From: Clostridia bacterium
GTDB lineage: Bacteria; Bacillota_E; RBS10-35; JAJYVN01
Length of the DNA stretch: 17,158 bases
NCBI GenBank assembly: GCA_027335515.1
Contig: DAHWHT010000080.1
Coordinates: 1 to 17,158 of the forward strand
Direction of reading: 5' to 3'
Positions 1-6,223 of the stretch are shown piece by piece. A program made the position numbers and the translations under genes. The notes beneath the pieces were generated by a model that was given only the letters and a program-made list of their open reading frames with translations, was not told the origin of the DNA and did not search any database. The first letter of the stretch is position 1; the number at the start of each line of letters is the position of its first letter.

Positions 1-276
1 CAGGCCGGCATGGACCGCGACGCCATCATCGCTGAGATCAAGGCCCTGCCCGAAGCGTTCTCCACTCACCAACGCGCCGCAGCCCGTGACGCAGAGACGC
101 GGACCCTGCTCGGTGCGCAGATCGAGGGCGTCCGCGCCGAGGCCGCAACCCGCGACGCCGAGACGCGTTCCAAGATCGACGAGGTGCGCCGGCAGGCCGG
201 CATGGACCGCGACGCCATCATCCGCGAGATCAAGGCGCTGCCCGAAGCGTTCTCCACCCACCAGCGCGCCGAGGCC
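1..276 (+). repeat. In-frame 192-bp tandem repeat (1-84 recurs at 193-276)
   Basis: Bases 1-84 recur at 193-276 with about eight mismatches, mostly silent or conservative, giving a period of exactly 192 bp (64 codons). The window starts right inside a repeat copy, so more copies may lie to the left and the edge may reflect an assembly break at the repeat. Confidence 0.8.
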
Positions 277-408
277 GACCGCCTGGACGCCGCCCGCGAG
301 GAAGCCATGCTCAATCACCACGTCCTCCCCCTGGAGGCCGGGGCCTCAAGCCAGCAGGAGCGCATCAACGACCACGAGAAGCGCATCAGGGCAGTGGAGA
401 AGCGATAA
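1..408 (+). CDS. Coiled-coil repeat protein, 5'-truncated by the window edge
   Basis: The reading frame is open from base 1 (codons for Gln-Ala-Gly precede the first ATG at base 10), so the true start lies outside the window and only about 135 C-terminal residues are visible. The visible protein is very rich in Ala, Arg, Glu and Asp and lacks membrane segments. A 64-residue unit beginning QAGMDRDAII occurs twice, and the first copy contains a shorter sub-repeat around the word RDAETR about 21 residues apart. This pattern is typical of long alpha-helical coiled coils. The end (QERINDHEKRIRAVEKR) also has heptad character. The stop is 15 bases before the integrase start, so the two are probably co-transcribed. 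I do not recognise a family; a structural or DNA/membrane-tethering role is only a guess. Confidence 0.6.
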   Translation, partial: QAGMDRDAIIAEIKALPEAFSTHQRAAARDAETRTLLGAQIEGVRAEAATRDAETRSKIDEVRRQAGMDRDAIIREIKALPEAFSTHQRAEADRLDAAREEAMLNHHVLPLEAGASSQQERINDHEKRIRAVEKR

Positions 409-423
409 CCCTGGGAGGAGACG

Positions 424-1707
424 GTGCCCACGGCGTCCATCGTCCCCTACCCCCTAGCCAATGACCGCCCCGACCGTCCCACGCGTTGGAAGGTCTACAT
501 CACCGGACCCGGAGGCAAGCGCGTCTGCCGCGCCTTCCGCGGGACGAAGCGCGAGGCCCAGCACTGGGCCGAAGAGCGGGAGGCCGCCACTCGCGCCCGG
601 CCGGCCGCACAGGCGTCGTCCAGCCAGACCCTCCGCGACTACCTGGCCGAGTGGTTGCCGGCGCACGCCGCCCGCCGCGGCATCAGGCCGCGCACCGCCG
701 AGTCCTACGCGTTCCTGGCGCAGCACTACATCCTGCCGACCCTCGGCGACGCGCGGTTGCGAGACCTCACCCCGGCGATGCTGGACACTTGGCTGCGCCG
801 CCTCCAGACCGAGCCGACGCAGACACGAGCGCACCTCGCACCTGTCACCGTGTCTCGCGTCCACCAGGTCTTGCACGCAGCCTTGAAGGCGGCCGCCCTC
901 ACAGACCGCATCCCGGCCAACCCTCTGGACCGCGTAGCGAAGCCAGTCGCCAAGCGCACCGAGGCAGAGGCGTTCACCCCGGACGAGATCGGGCGCATCC
1001 GCGCGGAAGCACAGAGTCGCCGCCTGGGACCACTGTTCGCGCTGTGTCTCGACATCGGCCTGCGCATGGGGGAAGCGCTGGCGCTGCGATGGACGGACCT
1101 GGACCTCGACGGCGGCATGATCTCAGTCCAGCAGGGCGTCGTCGAACTGCACACCGACCCTGCCGTTCTGGCCGACCCCAAGCGTCTAGCGGCACTCTGG
1201 GCAGGGGACGGCACGGAGCGGAGGGCTTTGCGGCGGCAGTACCAAGGAACCAAGACCGCCGCCGGGAGGCGCACCTGGCCACTGCCGCCAACCACCGCCG
1301 CCTCACTACGCGCCTGGCGGGAGCGGCAAGACGCGGAGCGCGACCTGCTAGGCTGGCGCACCGACACCGGGCTGGTCTTCACGACCTCGCGCGGCACGCC
1401 GCTGTCTGCCCGCAACGTCGCACGCGACTGGTTCGCGTTACTGGACGCTGCGGGGGTGCGCCGGCGCAAGCCGCACTCGACTCGCCACACAGCGGCCAGC
1501 CGTGCCCTGGTGGACGCTGGCCTGTCTCCGGTGGAAGCGGCGGCCATGCTGGGGCACGCCAGTCCGGCCGTGACCATGCAGGCATACGCACACATGCTGG
1601 ACCCGACGAGGGCGGCGGCCGGGGCGAAGGTGGCCGCCGCGCTAGAGAGAGAGGCCGAGCGGGCGGGGCGGCCGGGGAGCGGTCGAGACTCGGCGCATGG
1701 GCGTTAG
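424..1707 (+). CDS. int: Tyrosine recombinase / phage-type integrase
   Basis: A 427-residue site-specific recombinase that would catalyse integration and excision at the neighbouring tRNA-Lys attachment site. The start is GTG at 424, preceded by GGGAGGAG at 413-420. Residues about 20-60 resemble an arm-binding domain, and 68-170 a SAM-like core-binding domain (TLRDYLAEWL, then LTPAMLDTWLRRL). The catalytic domain follows with all expected residues: Arg214 in GLRMGEALALRW, a Lys at about 277 in the beta-hairpin, His351-x-x-Arg354 in HSTRHTAASR, His378 in LGHAS, and nucleophile Tyr388 in MQAYAHM. Length is normal for tRNA-targeting ICE or prophage integrases. It reads toward the att site that starts 160 bases after its stop, the usual int-att layout. 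It appears intact. Confidence 0.95.
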   Translation: MPTASIVPYPLANDRPDRPTRWKVYITGPGGKRVCRAFRGTKREAQHWAEEREAATRARPAAQASSSQTLRDYLAEWLPAHAARRGIRPRTAESYAFLAQHYILPTLGDARLRDLTPAMLDTWLRRLQTEPTQTRAHLAPVTVSRVHQVLHAALKAAALTDRIPANPLDRVAKPVAKRTEAEAFTPDEIGRIRAEAQSRRLGPLFALCLDIGLRMGEALALRWTDLDLDGGMISVQQGVVELHTDPAVLADPKRLAALWAGDGTERRALRRQYQGTKTAAGRRTWPLPPTTAASLRAWRERQDAERDLLGWRTDTGLVFTTSRGTPLSARNVARDWFALLDAAGVRRRKPHSTRHTAASRALVDAGLSPVEAAAMLGHASPAVTMQAYAHMLDPTRAAAGAKVAAALEREAERAGRPGSGRDSAHGR

Positions 1708-1718
1708 CGGGCGGGGGC

Positions 1719-1764
1719 CGTATGCAAAATCGTATGCAGAAACGCCGGACAACTGGCGCATACG
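1719..1764 (+). repeat. Candidate integrase arm sites, left of att (CGTATGCA)
   Basis: CGTATGCA occurs at 1719-1726 and 1731-1738 (12-bp period). GCATACG, the inverse of its core, lies at 1758-1764. The cluster sits between the integrase stop and the att core, where arm-type integrase or Xis sites are expected. The role is inferred from position only. Confidence 0.4.
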
Positions 1765-1867
1765 GGAGGCTAAAAGAGGCCGAACGCTCCAGCAGCCATA
1801 CCCCGAAAGCCATGAGGCAGAACGGATGCAGAGCACTGCAGGGCATGTGGGCACAAAGCCACCTGGC

Positions 1868-1914
1868 GACTCTTAATCAGCGGGTCGTGGGTTCGAGTCC
1901 CACCGGGCCCACCA
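1868..1914 (+). other. attP: Attachment site: 3' half of tRNA-Lys(CTT)
   Basis: The stretch reproduces the 3' half of a tRNA gene: anticodon loop CTCTTAA (anticodon CTT, Lys, at 1872-1874), variable region, a perfect T arm (stem GTGGG/CCCAC, loop TTCGAGT at 1892-1898), the 3' acceptor strand CGGGCCC (1904-1910), discriminator A and CCA (1912-1914). The 5' half is absent: no D arm or GGGCCCG acceptor strand is found upstream, and the anticodon stem is broken on its 5' side. A tRNA 3' end of this kind next to an integrase is the classic target duplicated by ICEs and prophages, and it would rebuild the tRNA after integration. Non-tRNA, element-like DNA lies on both sides, which favours attP over a simple attL or attR. 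Confidence 0.85.
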
Positions 1915-1944
1915 AACGAAGCCTAGAGCCGCAAGGGATACAGA

Positions 1945-1980
1945 GAAGCCTCCAGGAAACTCCTGGGGGCTTCGGTCTTT
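1945..1980 (+). terminator. Intrinsic terminator after the tRNA-Lys att segment
   Basis: A 12-bp stem (1945-1956 with 1962-1973, one G-U pair) closes a 5-base loop and is followed by GGTCTTT. It lies 30 bases after the tRNA CCA, so on integration it would supply a terminator for the rebuilt tRNA-Lys gene. It would also block readthrough from the integrase side into the regulator. Confidence 0.75.
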
Positions 1981-1982
1981 CA

Positions 1983-2029
1983 TGTAGCCCGTTGGTAGCC
2001 CAGACATCTCATGTAGCCTCGTGTAGCCC
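1983..2029 (+). repeat. Candidate integrase arm sites, right of att (TGTAGCCC x4)
   Basis: Four direct copies of an 8-bp word are seen: TGTAGCCC at 1983-1990, GGTAGCCC at 1994-2001, TGTAGCCT at 2012-2019 and TGTAGCCC at 2022-2029. The spacings (11, 18 and 10 bases between starts) are near one or two helical turns. A cluster like this next to an attachment core resembles arm-type integrase binding sites; function is inferred. Confidence 0.5.
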
Positions 2030-2032
2030 TTC

Positions 2033-2087
2033 TTGACCCACTGGCGGTCAAGGGGGTATCTTGGTGTTGTGCAACGGAGCGCTACTT
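2033..2087 (+). promoter_or_regulatory. Promoter and operator of the XRE-like regulator gene
   Basis: A -35 box TTGACC (2033-2038) and a -10 box TATCTT (2057-2062) are 18 bases apart. The -35 overlaps an inverted repeat TTGACC/GGTCAA (2033-2038, 2046-2051). Just after the -10 lies GTTGTGCAAC (2066-2075), four bases, then GCGCTACTT (2079-2087). The same composite recurs with identical internal spacing before the excisionase-like gene. This looks like an autoregulated promoter with a shared operator. Confidence 0.6.
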
Positions 2088-2105
2088 TGGCTTCGGAGGC
2101 GTCAC

Positions 2106-3065
2106 ATGAACCTGACACGGCGGTATCCGCCATCCGCGTTGCTTCGCCCCTACATTCTGCACTTGGCGAGTCGGGATGGAAGAACCGAGGCGGAACAGGC
2201 CGATGCCGCGCATGTCTCCAGGGCCGCCTATAACCGCATCCTGCGGGGTCAGACGGCCAGCCCATCGCCGGAAGCTCTATGGGGCATCGCGCAAGCACTG
2301 CAAGGGTCTGCGGTCCTGGCGTACGGGCTGGCTGGCTGGTTGGACGTGATAGACCTCGATGATGGACTGGCACAGGCCAGTGCGCGGTCGGGTGAGGAGC
2401 GGGGGCGTGGCTACGGATACCAGCCGGCTGCGAGGCGAGTAATGCCTGCGGCGCTCGTCAATAGGGCATCTACGACCGCTCAAGCGCTACGCGAAGGTTT
2501 GCGTGAGGTAGACGATGCTGAATGTCAGCACAAACTGCTGGAGAGATCAGAGTGGACAGGGGAAGCCCCAGAGGACCTTGTGGTCGCCAGCAATAGGGTA
2601 TTGGCGTTCGTCCGGGGAGGTAACGACCGTCCGCTCCGGAGACCAGTGGATCTGGTTGTTCTCTTCAGCGCAATCGACCTGGCGGGCGGACTGCGGCTGG
2701 CCTGGTGGGCTGGCCTGCTCGATCCCCGCTTACAGGCGATGGTCGACAACATCCGCGGCATATGGGATGAGGGCAAAGCAATCTGCACCACGCACTCCGA
2801 GCAGGTGCGCCGGGACGGATGGACGGCGCTCCGCGCCCTGTGGGGCACAGGTGAAGGGCCTGCGAGGAAGAGAGATGCCAGTCCGTCGATCCATGTCCGG
2901 GTCCGGCAACCTGGGCACGGGCGCCTATCGGTGGCTGTATCGTTATCTGGCGATCTTGCCAGCCAGACGGGGCACCTGGGGGACTACCTGGCTGCGGCGG
3001 CGGCGCAGTGGGCGGCGGAGCAGAGTCGGGAAATCGAGACTCCAATCGACGTGATCAGAGAGTAG
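2106..3065 (+). CDS. XRE-like HTH regulator with a long unassigned C-terminal region
   Basis: A predicted 319-residue protein. The ATG at 2106 was chosen because CGGAGG lies 8-13 bases upstream and the promoter elements end just before it. Residues about 26-66 fit an XRE/Cro-type helix-turn-helix: EAEQADAAHVSRAAYNRIL, then a glycine turn and PEALWGIAQAL, the usual 'recognise, GxxxPs, etL.kiAkaL' pattern. The remaining 250 or so residues match nothing I recognise; they include a hydrophobic patch (VDLVVLFSAIDLAGGLRLAWWAGLL) too polar at its edges to call transmembrane. Codon use is visibly less GC-biased than in the transfer genes. Its place beside attP and ahead of the excisionase-like gene, plus the shared operator, suggests it is the element's maintenance/excision switch. 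The regulatory role is inferred. Confidence 0.7.
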   Translation: MNLTRRYPPSALLRPYILHLASRDGRTEAEQADAAHVSRAAYNRILRGQTASPSPEALWGIAQALQGSAVLAYGLAGWLDVIDLDDGLAQASARSGEERGRGYGYQPAARRVMPAALVNRASTTAQALREGLREVDDAECQHKLLERSEWTGEAPEDLVVASNRVLAFVRGGNDRPLRRPVDLVVLFSAIDLAGGLRLAWWAGLLDPRLQAMVDNIRGIWDEGKAICTTHSEQVRRDGWTALRALWGTGEGPARKRDASPSIHVRVRQPGHGRLSVAVSLSGDLASQTGHLGDYLAAAAAQWAAEQSREIETPIDVIRE

Positions 3066-3073
3066 GCCACCAC

Positions 3074-3126
3074 TAGACAAGGGAGGACCGAGCGGGTAAG
3101 CTAAGTTGCACAACCCGGCGCTACTT
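3074..3126 (+). promoter_or_regulatory. Promoter and shared operator of the excisionase/replication operon
   Basis: TAGACA (3074-3079) and TAAGCT (3097-3102), 17 bases apart, form a weak sigma-A-like promoter. Immediately downstream come GTTGCACAAC (3105-3114) and GCGCTACTT (3118-3126), the same composite and spacing as at 2066-2087, with the central two bases inverted (TG versus CA). It probably drives the operon starting with the Xis-like gene and binds the same regulator. Confidence 0.55.
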
Positions 3127-3148
3127 AGTCGGGCAAGGAGTGAGGTCT

Positions 3149-3358
3149 GTGGACACGACGCTCGTCGACGTTCCGGCGGTTGCCCGACGCTGGGGAGTCA
3201 AGGCAATGACTGTGTACAGACTGGTGGAGAGTGGTCGGCTCCGGGCGGTCAGGATTGGGCGTGCCTTGCGCTTCCGATGGACGGACATCGAGGCATATGA
3301 GACACGGCACACCACCACCGTCGAAAGCGATTTAAAGCACTCTGCCACCACGGGGTGA
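3149..3358 (+). CDS. xis: Excisionase-like HTH protein (HTH_17/MerR-type)
   Basis: A 69-residue DNA-binding protein. GTG at 3149 is chosen over GTG 3140 because AAGGAG (3135-3140) is then 8 bases upstream. The whole protein is a winged-helix 'excisionase family' domain: VPAVARRWGVKAMTVYRLVE, then SGRLRAVRIGRALRF and WTDIEAYE. That order (HTH, Gly-Arg turn, wing with RIGR.lRF, W..ID/E helix) is diagnostic of HTH_17 proteins. In integrative elements such proteins bend attachment DNA and push the integrase toward excision; some instead regulate transcription or replication. The short acidic/Thr tail is variable in the family. It is the first gene of the replication operon and has its own promoter, so expression of excision and replication appears linked. 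Confidence 0.8.
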   Translation: MDTTLVDVPAVARRWGVKAMTVYRLVESGRLRAVRIGRALRFRWTDIEAYETRHTTTVESDLKHSATTG

Positions 3359-3374
3359 GGGAGGAAAAGGAAAA

Positions 3375-3396
3375 GCCCGCCGTTGGCGCGGCGGGC
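3375..3396. terminator. Hairpin in the leader of the replication initiator gene
   Basis: A perfect 8-bp GC stem (3375-3382 with 3389-3396) has a 6-base loop and is flanked on its left by GAAAAGGAAAA. Read on the minus strand it is a hairpin followed by TTTTCCTTTTC, i.e. terminator-like for antisense transcription. On the plus strand it lacks a U tract and lies just before the ribosome site AAAGGAG, so it could instead control translation of the next gene. Confidence 0.5.
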
Positions 3397-3420
3397 GATG
3401 GAAAGGAGACCCGAACTTCG

Positions 3421-4590
3421 TTGATATCATACCATAAAGCCGACGAGCCGTATGGTCAAGTCCGGCGGCGTGTCTGGCAACACAAGCACCCGCACACCCA
3501 GGCGCTTGCCGCGCACTTGGCGGCGCACCCTCTACCGCCGGAGGCGTTGGCCCGCCTGCTGTTGCGCCACCTGGCGATCTACGCGCTATCGAGCCCTCAT
3601 GGCAATGTCGAGGGTGTGTTCCCACTGCCGCCGGCTTACGTGACAGCGGATACCGGGATGCCCGCCGAGGTCCTGGAACTGGCTATGCAGGCACTGGAAG
3701 CGGAGGGATTCCTGCTCCGTGACGGGGACGCCGTGATGGTCGCTAACGCCATCCAGTACGACGCCAACCGGAACAACGCCAACCACTGGCCCACGCGACT
3801 CAGGAATCTAGACCGGGTGCGGAACACGCGGCTCTTGCGCCGCTACTACGAGCAGGCACGGAAACACGCGCCCGGACTGGCAGGTGCAATCGCCGAGGCG
3901 TTCGCGGACGACCTGTCCGGCTCCGAGGATGCCATCCGGGATGCCATGCGTGATGGCACCACGGATGCTACCCCTGATGCCATAGCGGATGCCAAGCCGA
4001 TGACTGAGACAGAGACTGAGACTAAAACCAAAGAAAACGGGGCAGCGGCGCCTGCGGCGGCCGCTTCCGCAGAGCGGATAGAACCCGTGCCACAGACCCA
4101 CACCGATTCACCGCAGACCGTGCGCACCACCTGCCTGCTGCCGAACGAAGCAGAGGCAGATCGGTCGGTTCCGACGAAACCGAAACCGCGACGTGCACCT
4201 GCACCCAGTGCGGTGCAGCAGGTAATCAATGCGGTCCACGACTGGGCAAAGCCGCTCGGGTACGTGGTTGACAGTTCCTGGTACGGACGCGCGGCGCGCG
4301 GCGCTAAGGCGGTGGACGCCGAGAACCTGCCGAAGCTGCTGGATGCAGCGAAGTGGGTGCACGCAAGCAATGACCGATTCTTGGCCGAGCGGCTTACGTC
4401 GGGCGACCTGTTGAGCGTCTGGCGAACTTACGCGGCCCGCTCGGGAAAGGTCCTCAGCATCGCCGAGGCCCCGGCCTCGGCCGCCGCGCCCCGCTCCTTG
4501 GCGGACCCAGAGGTCTGTCAAGCGCTCGGCATTACCACCCCTACGGACGCCGACCCGTTCGGCGGTTCGCTGGTGGGTGAGGTGAAGTGA
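3421..4590 (+). CDS. Lambda-O-like replication initiator / replisome organiser
   Basis: A predicted 389-residue protein. TTG at 3421 is preferred (AAAGGAG at 3402-3408). GTG at 3355 overlaps the xis stop, has no ribosome site and would add a low-complexity N-terminus across a hairpin, but it cannot be excluded. Residues about 35-135 look like the winged-helix domain of phage and ICE replication proteins: LPPEALARLLLRHLAIY, then helix pairs ending in LEAEGFLLRDGDAVMVAN, and an Asn-rich 'YDANRNNANHW' patch common in that group. Residues 170-193 are a tetrapeptide repeat (DAIR DAMR DGTT DATP DAIA DAKP), followed by a Thr/Glu/Lys tract and a Pro/Ala linker. A helical C-domain (about 265-345) may contact the helicase. 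The adjacent dnaB-like gene supports an initiator role. The assignment rests on architecture, not on a diagnostic motif. Confidence 0.65.
   Translation: MISYHKADEPYGQVRRRVWQHKHPHTQALAAHLAAHPLPPEALARLLLRHLAIYALSSPHGNVEGVFPLPPAYVTADTGMPAEVLELAMQALEAEGFLLRDGDAVMVANAIQYDANRNNANHWPTRLRNLDRVRNTRLLRRYYEQARKHAPGLAGAIAEAFADDLSGSEDAIRDAMRDGTTDATPDAIADAKPMTETETETKTKENGAAAPAAAASAERIEPVPQTHTDSPQTVRTTCLLPNEAEADRSVPTKPKPRRAPAPSAVQQVINAVHDWAKPLGYVVDSSWYGRAARGAKAVDAENLPKLLDAAKWVHASNDRFLAERLTSGDLLSVWRTYAARSGKVLSIAEAPASAAAPRSLADPEVCQALGITTPTDADPFGGSLVGEVK
3927..4038 (+). other. Candidate replication origin: iterons inside the initiator gene
   Basis: Six tandem 12-bp units start at 3928, 3940, 3952, 3964, 3976 and 3988, with consensus GATGCCATNNCG. 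They are followed at 4003-4037 by a purine/A-rich tract (ACTGAGACAGAG-type repeats running into CTAAAACCAAAGAAAA) that stands out from the GC-rich surroundings. Tandem iterons next to an A-rich unwinding tract within the linker-coding part of an initiator gene is the lambda ori arrangement. The repeat also encodes a 4-residue protein repeat, so protein-level selection or slippage is the alternative. Confidence 0.5.
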
Positions 4591-5930
4591 TCGACGAAAC
4601 CCTGCGTGCCCCGGACGCCGAACGCATGGTCCTCGCGGCCGCGATGCGCGAGCCAGCCGCCGCCGATGCCGCCCTCTGCGAGGTCGGGCCCGAGCACTTC
4701 GCTAACCAGGTCACCCGGGCTGCTTGGACCGCCATTCAGGATCTGCGCCGCGAAGGGCGCCCGACCGACGCAGATTCGGTCGCCGATCAGATGCGCCGCT
4801 CCGGGACCCAGGTAGACGTCCAGCGCCTCCAAAAGGTCGAAAGCGAGACGCCGCTCGAACCGGAGAAGGCGCGCGAACGCGCCATGGTCGTCCGGGAAGC
4901 GGCCGCGCGCCGCGCCATGCGGGATGCCGCAGTAGCGATGCTGGCGGCCGCCAACGACACCGCGCGGCCCCTGGTGGAACTCCAGGACGCCTCGCGCGCG
5001 GCCGTCCTTGCAGCGTCCGACAGTCTGACCACCGACCACACGATCACCATGTCGGCAGCGATGCTGGAAGCCCGCTCCTACATCGAAGCCATCCAGGAGC
5101 GCCGCGCCGCGCCCGGACTCGGGACCTCCATTAAGCTGCTCGACACCTACACCCGAGGTGGTCCGCAGCCGGGCGAAATGTGGGCGTTGGGCGGCATGGC
5201 GGCCAGCGGGAAGAGCGGCCTGGCCGAGCAGATGGCCATACATGGCAGCATGAACCTGGGCGAGCGCGTGCACTTCGCCTCGGCCGAGATGACCGCTCGT
5301 GACCTGGCCGTCCGCGCCATGTCGCTCTTCAAGCTGGTCGACGGTACCCGCGCCTATATCCCCGGCGCCCTGACGGCCGAGGAACGCGCATGCCTTGGCC
5401 ACTACATCGACCAAGTGGTGACCAAACTCGGCGACCGCCTGACGATTGACGACGCATCCATGACCATGGAGGGCATCTGCGCCACGGTTCGCCGCATCCA
5501 CGCCCGGACGCCGCTGCGGCTGGTGGTTATTGACCACCTACACCACCTGCAGTTGCCCGACGCCGAGCGCCAAGACCTCGCGGTGGGCCAAGCGGCCGCG
5601 CAGGCGAAGGCCCTGGCCAAGACACTCCACATCAGCGTCCTGCTGCTGGCGCAGCTAAACCGGGCCTACGTCCACCGGGGAGGCGACACCGCCGACCTGA
5701 CCGACTTCCGGGACAGCCAGGCAATCGGCGAGCAAGCATCGGTGGCCATGATCCTGCGGCCTTCGACGACCGCACCCGAGGAGCCGACTGCCGTCACCCG
5801 CGACATGAGTCTTCATGTTGTCAAAAACAGGAACGGCAGGATCGGCCGGCTGCCGCTGCGCCTCGAACTGTCGCGGGTGCGGTTCGCTGAGCGCACCGAC
5901 GTAGAGGCCCCTGCGTCAGGTGGGACGTGA
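4587..5930 (+). CDS. dnaB: DnaB-type replicative DNA helicase
   Basis: A 447-residue hexameric 5'-3' helicase of the DnaB/RecA-fold family. GTG at 4587 overlaps the previous stop (GTGA), implying translational coupling. The N-terminal domain (about 1-110) matches DnaB-N: APDAERMVLAAAM, then FANQVTRAAWTAIQDL and PTDADSVADQM. After a linker, the motor domain has LDTYTRGGPQPGEMWALGG leading to a Walker A loop ending in SGKS (207-210), a catalytic Glu234 in FASAEM, a Walker B Asp316 in LVVIDHLHHLQ, LLLAQLNR (motif H3-like, about 352-359), the DFRDSQAIGEQAS segment, and an arginine-finger KNRNGRIG (413-420). Walker A (GGMAASGKS) departs from the usual ARPSMGKT form, as in element-borne copies. It is probably loaded by the upstream initiator to replicate the excised element. 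Confidence 0.95.
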   Translation: MIDETLRAPDAERMVLAAAMREPAAADAALCEVGPEHFANQVTRAAWTAIQDLRREGRPTDADSVADQMRRSGTQVDVQRLQKVESETPLEPEKARERAMVVREAAARRAMRDAAVAMLAAANDTARPLVELQDASRAAVLAASDSLTTDHTITMSAAMLEARSYIEAIQERRAAPGLGTSIKLLDTYTRGGPQPGEMWALGGMAASGKSGLAEQMAIHGSMNLGERVHFASAEMTARDLAVRAMSLFKLVDGTRAYIPGALTAEERACLGHYIDQVVTKLGDRLTIDDASMTMEGICATVRRIHARTPLRLVVIDHLHHLQLPDAERQDLAVGQAAAQAKALAKTLHISVLLLAQLNRAYVHRGGDTADLTDFRDSQAIGEQASVAMILRPSTTAPEEPTAVTRDMSLHVVKNRNGRIGRLPLRLELSRVRFAERTDVEAPASGGT

Positions 5931-6223
5931 TGGGCAAGGCCGCGCGCCCCCCTCAACCCCGTCTGGCCTCTGGTGCCGCCCCGCCCTCGGCGCGGGGAGC
6001 GCCCGGTGGGGAGCCCCTGGCCGGCCAGGTGCGCCAGTGGGCGGCGGAGCGGTGCCGGAGGACGGAGGAGTACAGCGCAGCCCTGGACGGGCTGTTGTCC
6101 GACTTCCGCCAGTGGCGCGGCGGCCAGAAGGTGGACGCGAGGGCGTTCGAGTTGGCGCTGGCCACACTGGGCGGGGTGCGGGTACTCGGGCACGCGGTGG
6201 TGGCGGGGATCGTGCTTCAGTGA
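5930..6223 (+). CDS. Small protein of unknown function coupled to dnaB
   Basis: A predicted 97-residue protein. The ATG at 5930 shares its A with the dnaB stop codon (TGATG) and has AGGTGGG a few bases upstream; GTG 5927 is a possible alternative. Residues 1-35 are disordered (Pro/Ala/Gly). Residues about 40-97 are helical: AAERCRRTEEYSAALDGLLSDFRQW, then VDARAFELALATLGGVRVLG. The latter order (helix, W, helix with F..AL..LG) is reminiscent of small winged-helix domains at the C-terminus of phage primases, but the similarity is weak. It is the last gene of the replication operon, so a replication accessory or DNA-binding role is a reasonable guess only. Confidence 0.55.
   Translation: MGKAARPPQPRLASGAAPPSARGAPGGEPLAGQVRQWAAERCRRTEEYSAALDGLLSDFRQWRGGQKVDARAFELALATLGGVRVLGHAVVAGIVLQ

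Noticed and set aside
1780..1914. A complete tRNA-Lys gene
   Set aside because: Only the 3' half matches. The 5' acceptor strand and D arm are missing and the 5' side of the anticodon stem does not pair, so it is an attachment fragment.
486..2036. Long +2-frame ORF of 516 residues across int and the att region
   Set aside because: Arg/Pro/Ala-rich shadow of the GC-rich integrase gene with no recognisable domain; it runs through the tRNA fragment and terminator.
1873..2373. Minus-strand ORF of 166 residues ending ARWDSNPRPAD
   Set aside because: The ending is the well-known false translation of a tRNA 3' end read in reverse. It overlaps the att segment, terminator, promoter and the start of the XRE-like gene.
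4518..5537. Minus-strand ORF of 339 residues
   Set aside because: Lies entirely opposite the DnaB gene, which has all helicase motifs; it is rich in Gly/His/Arg as expected for a shadow frame.
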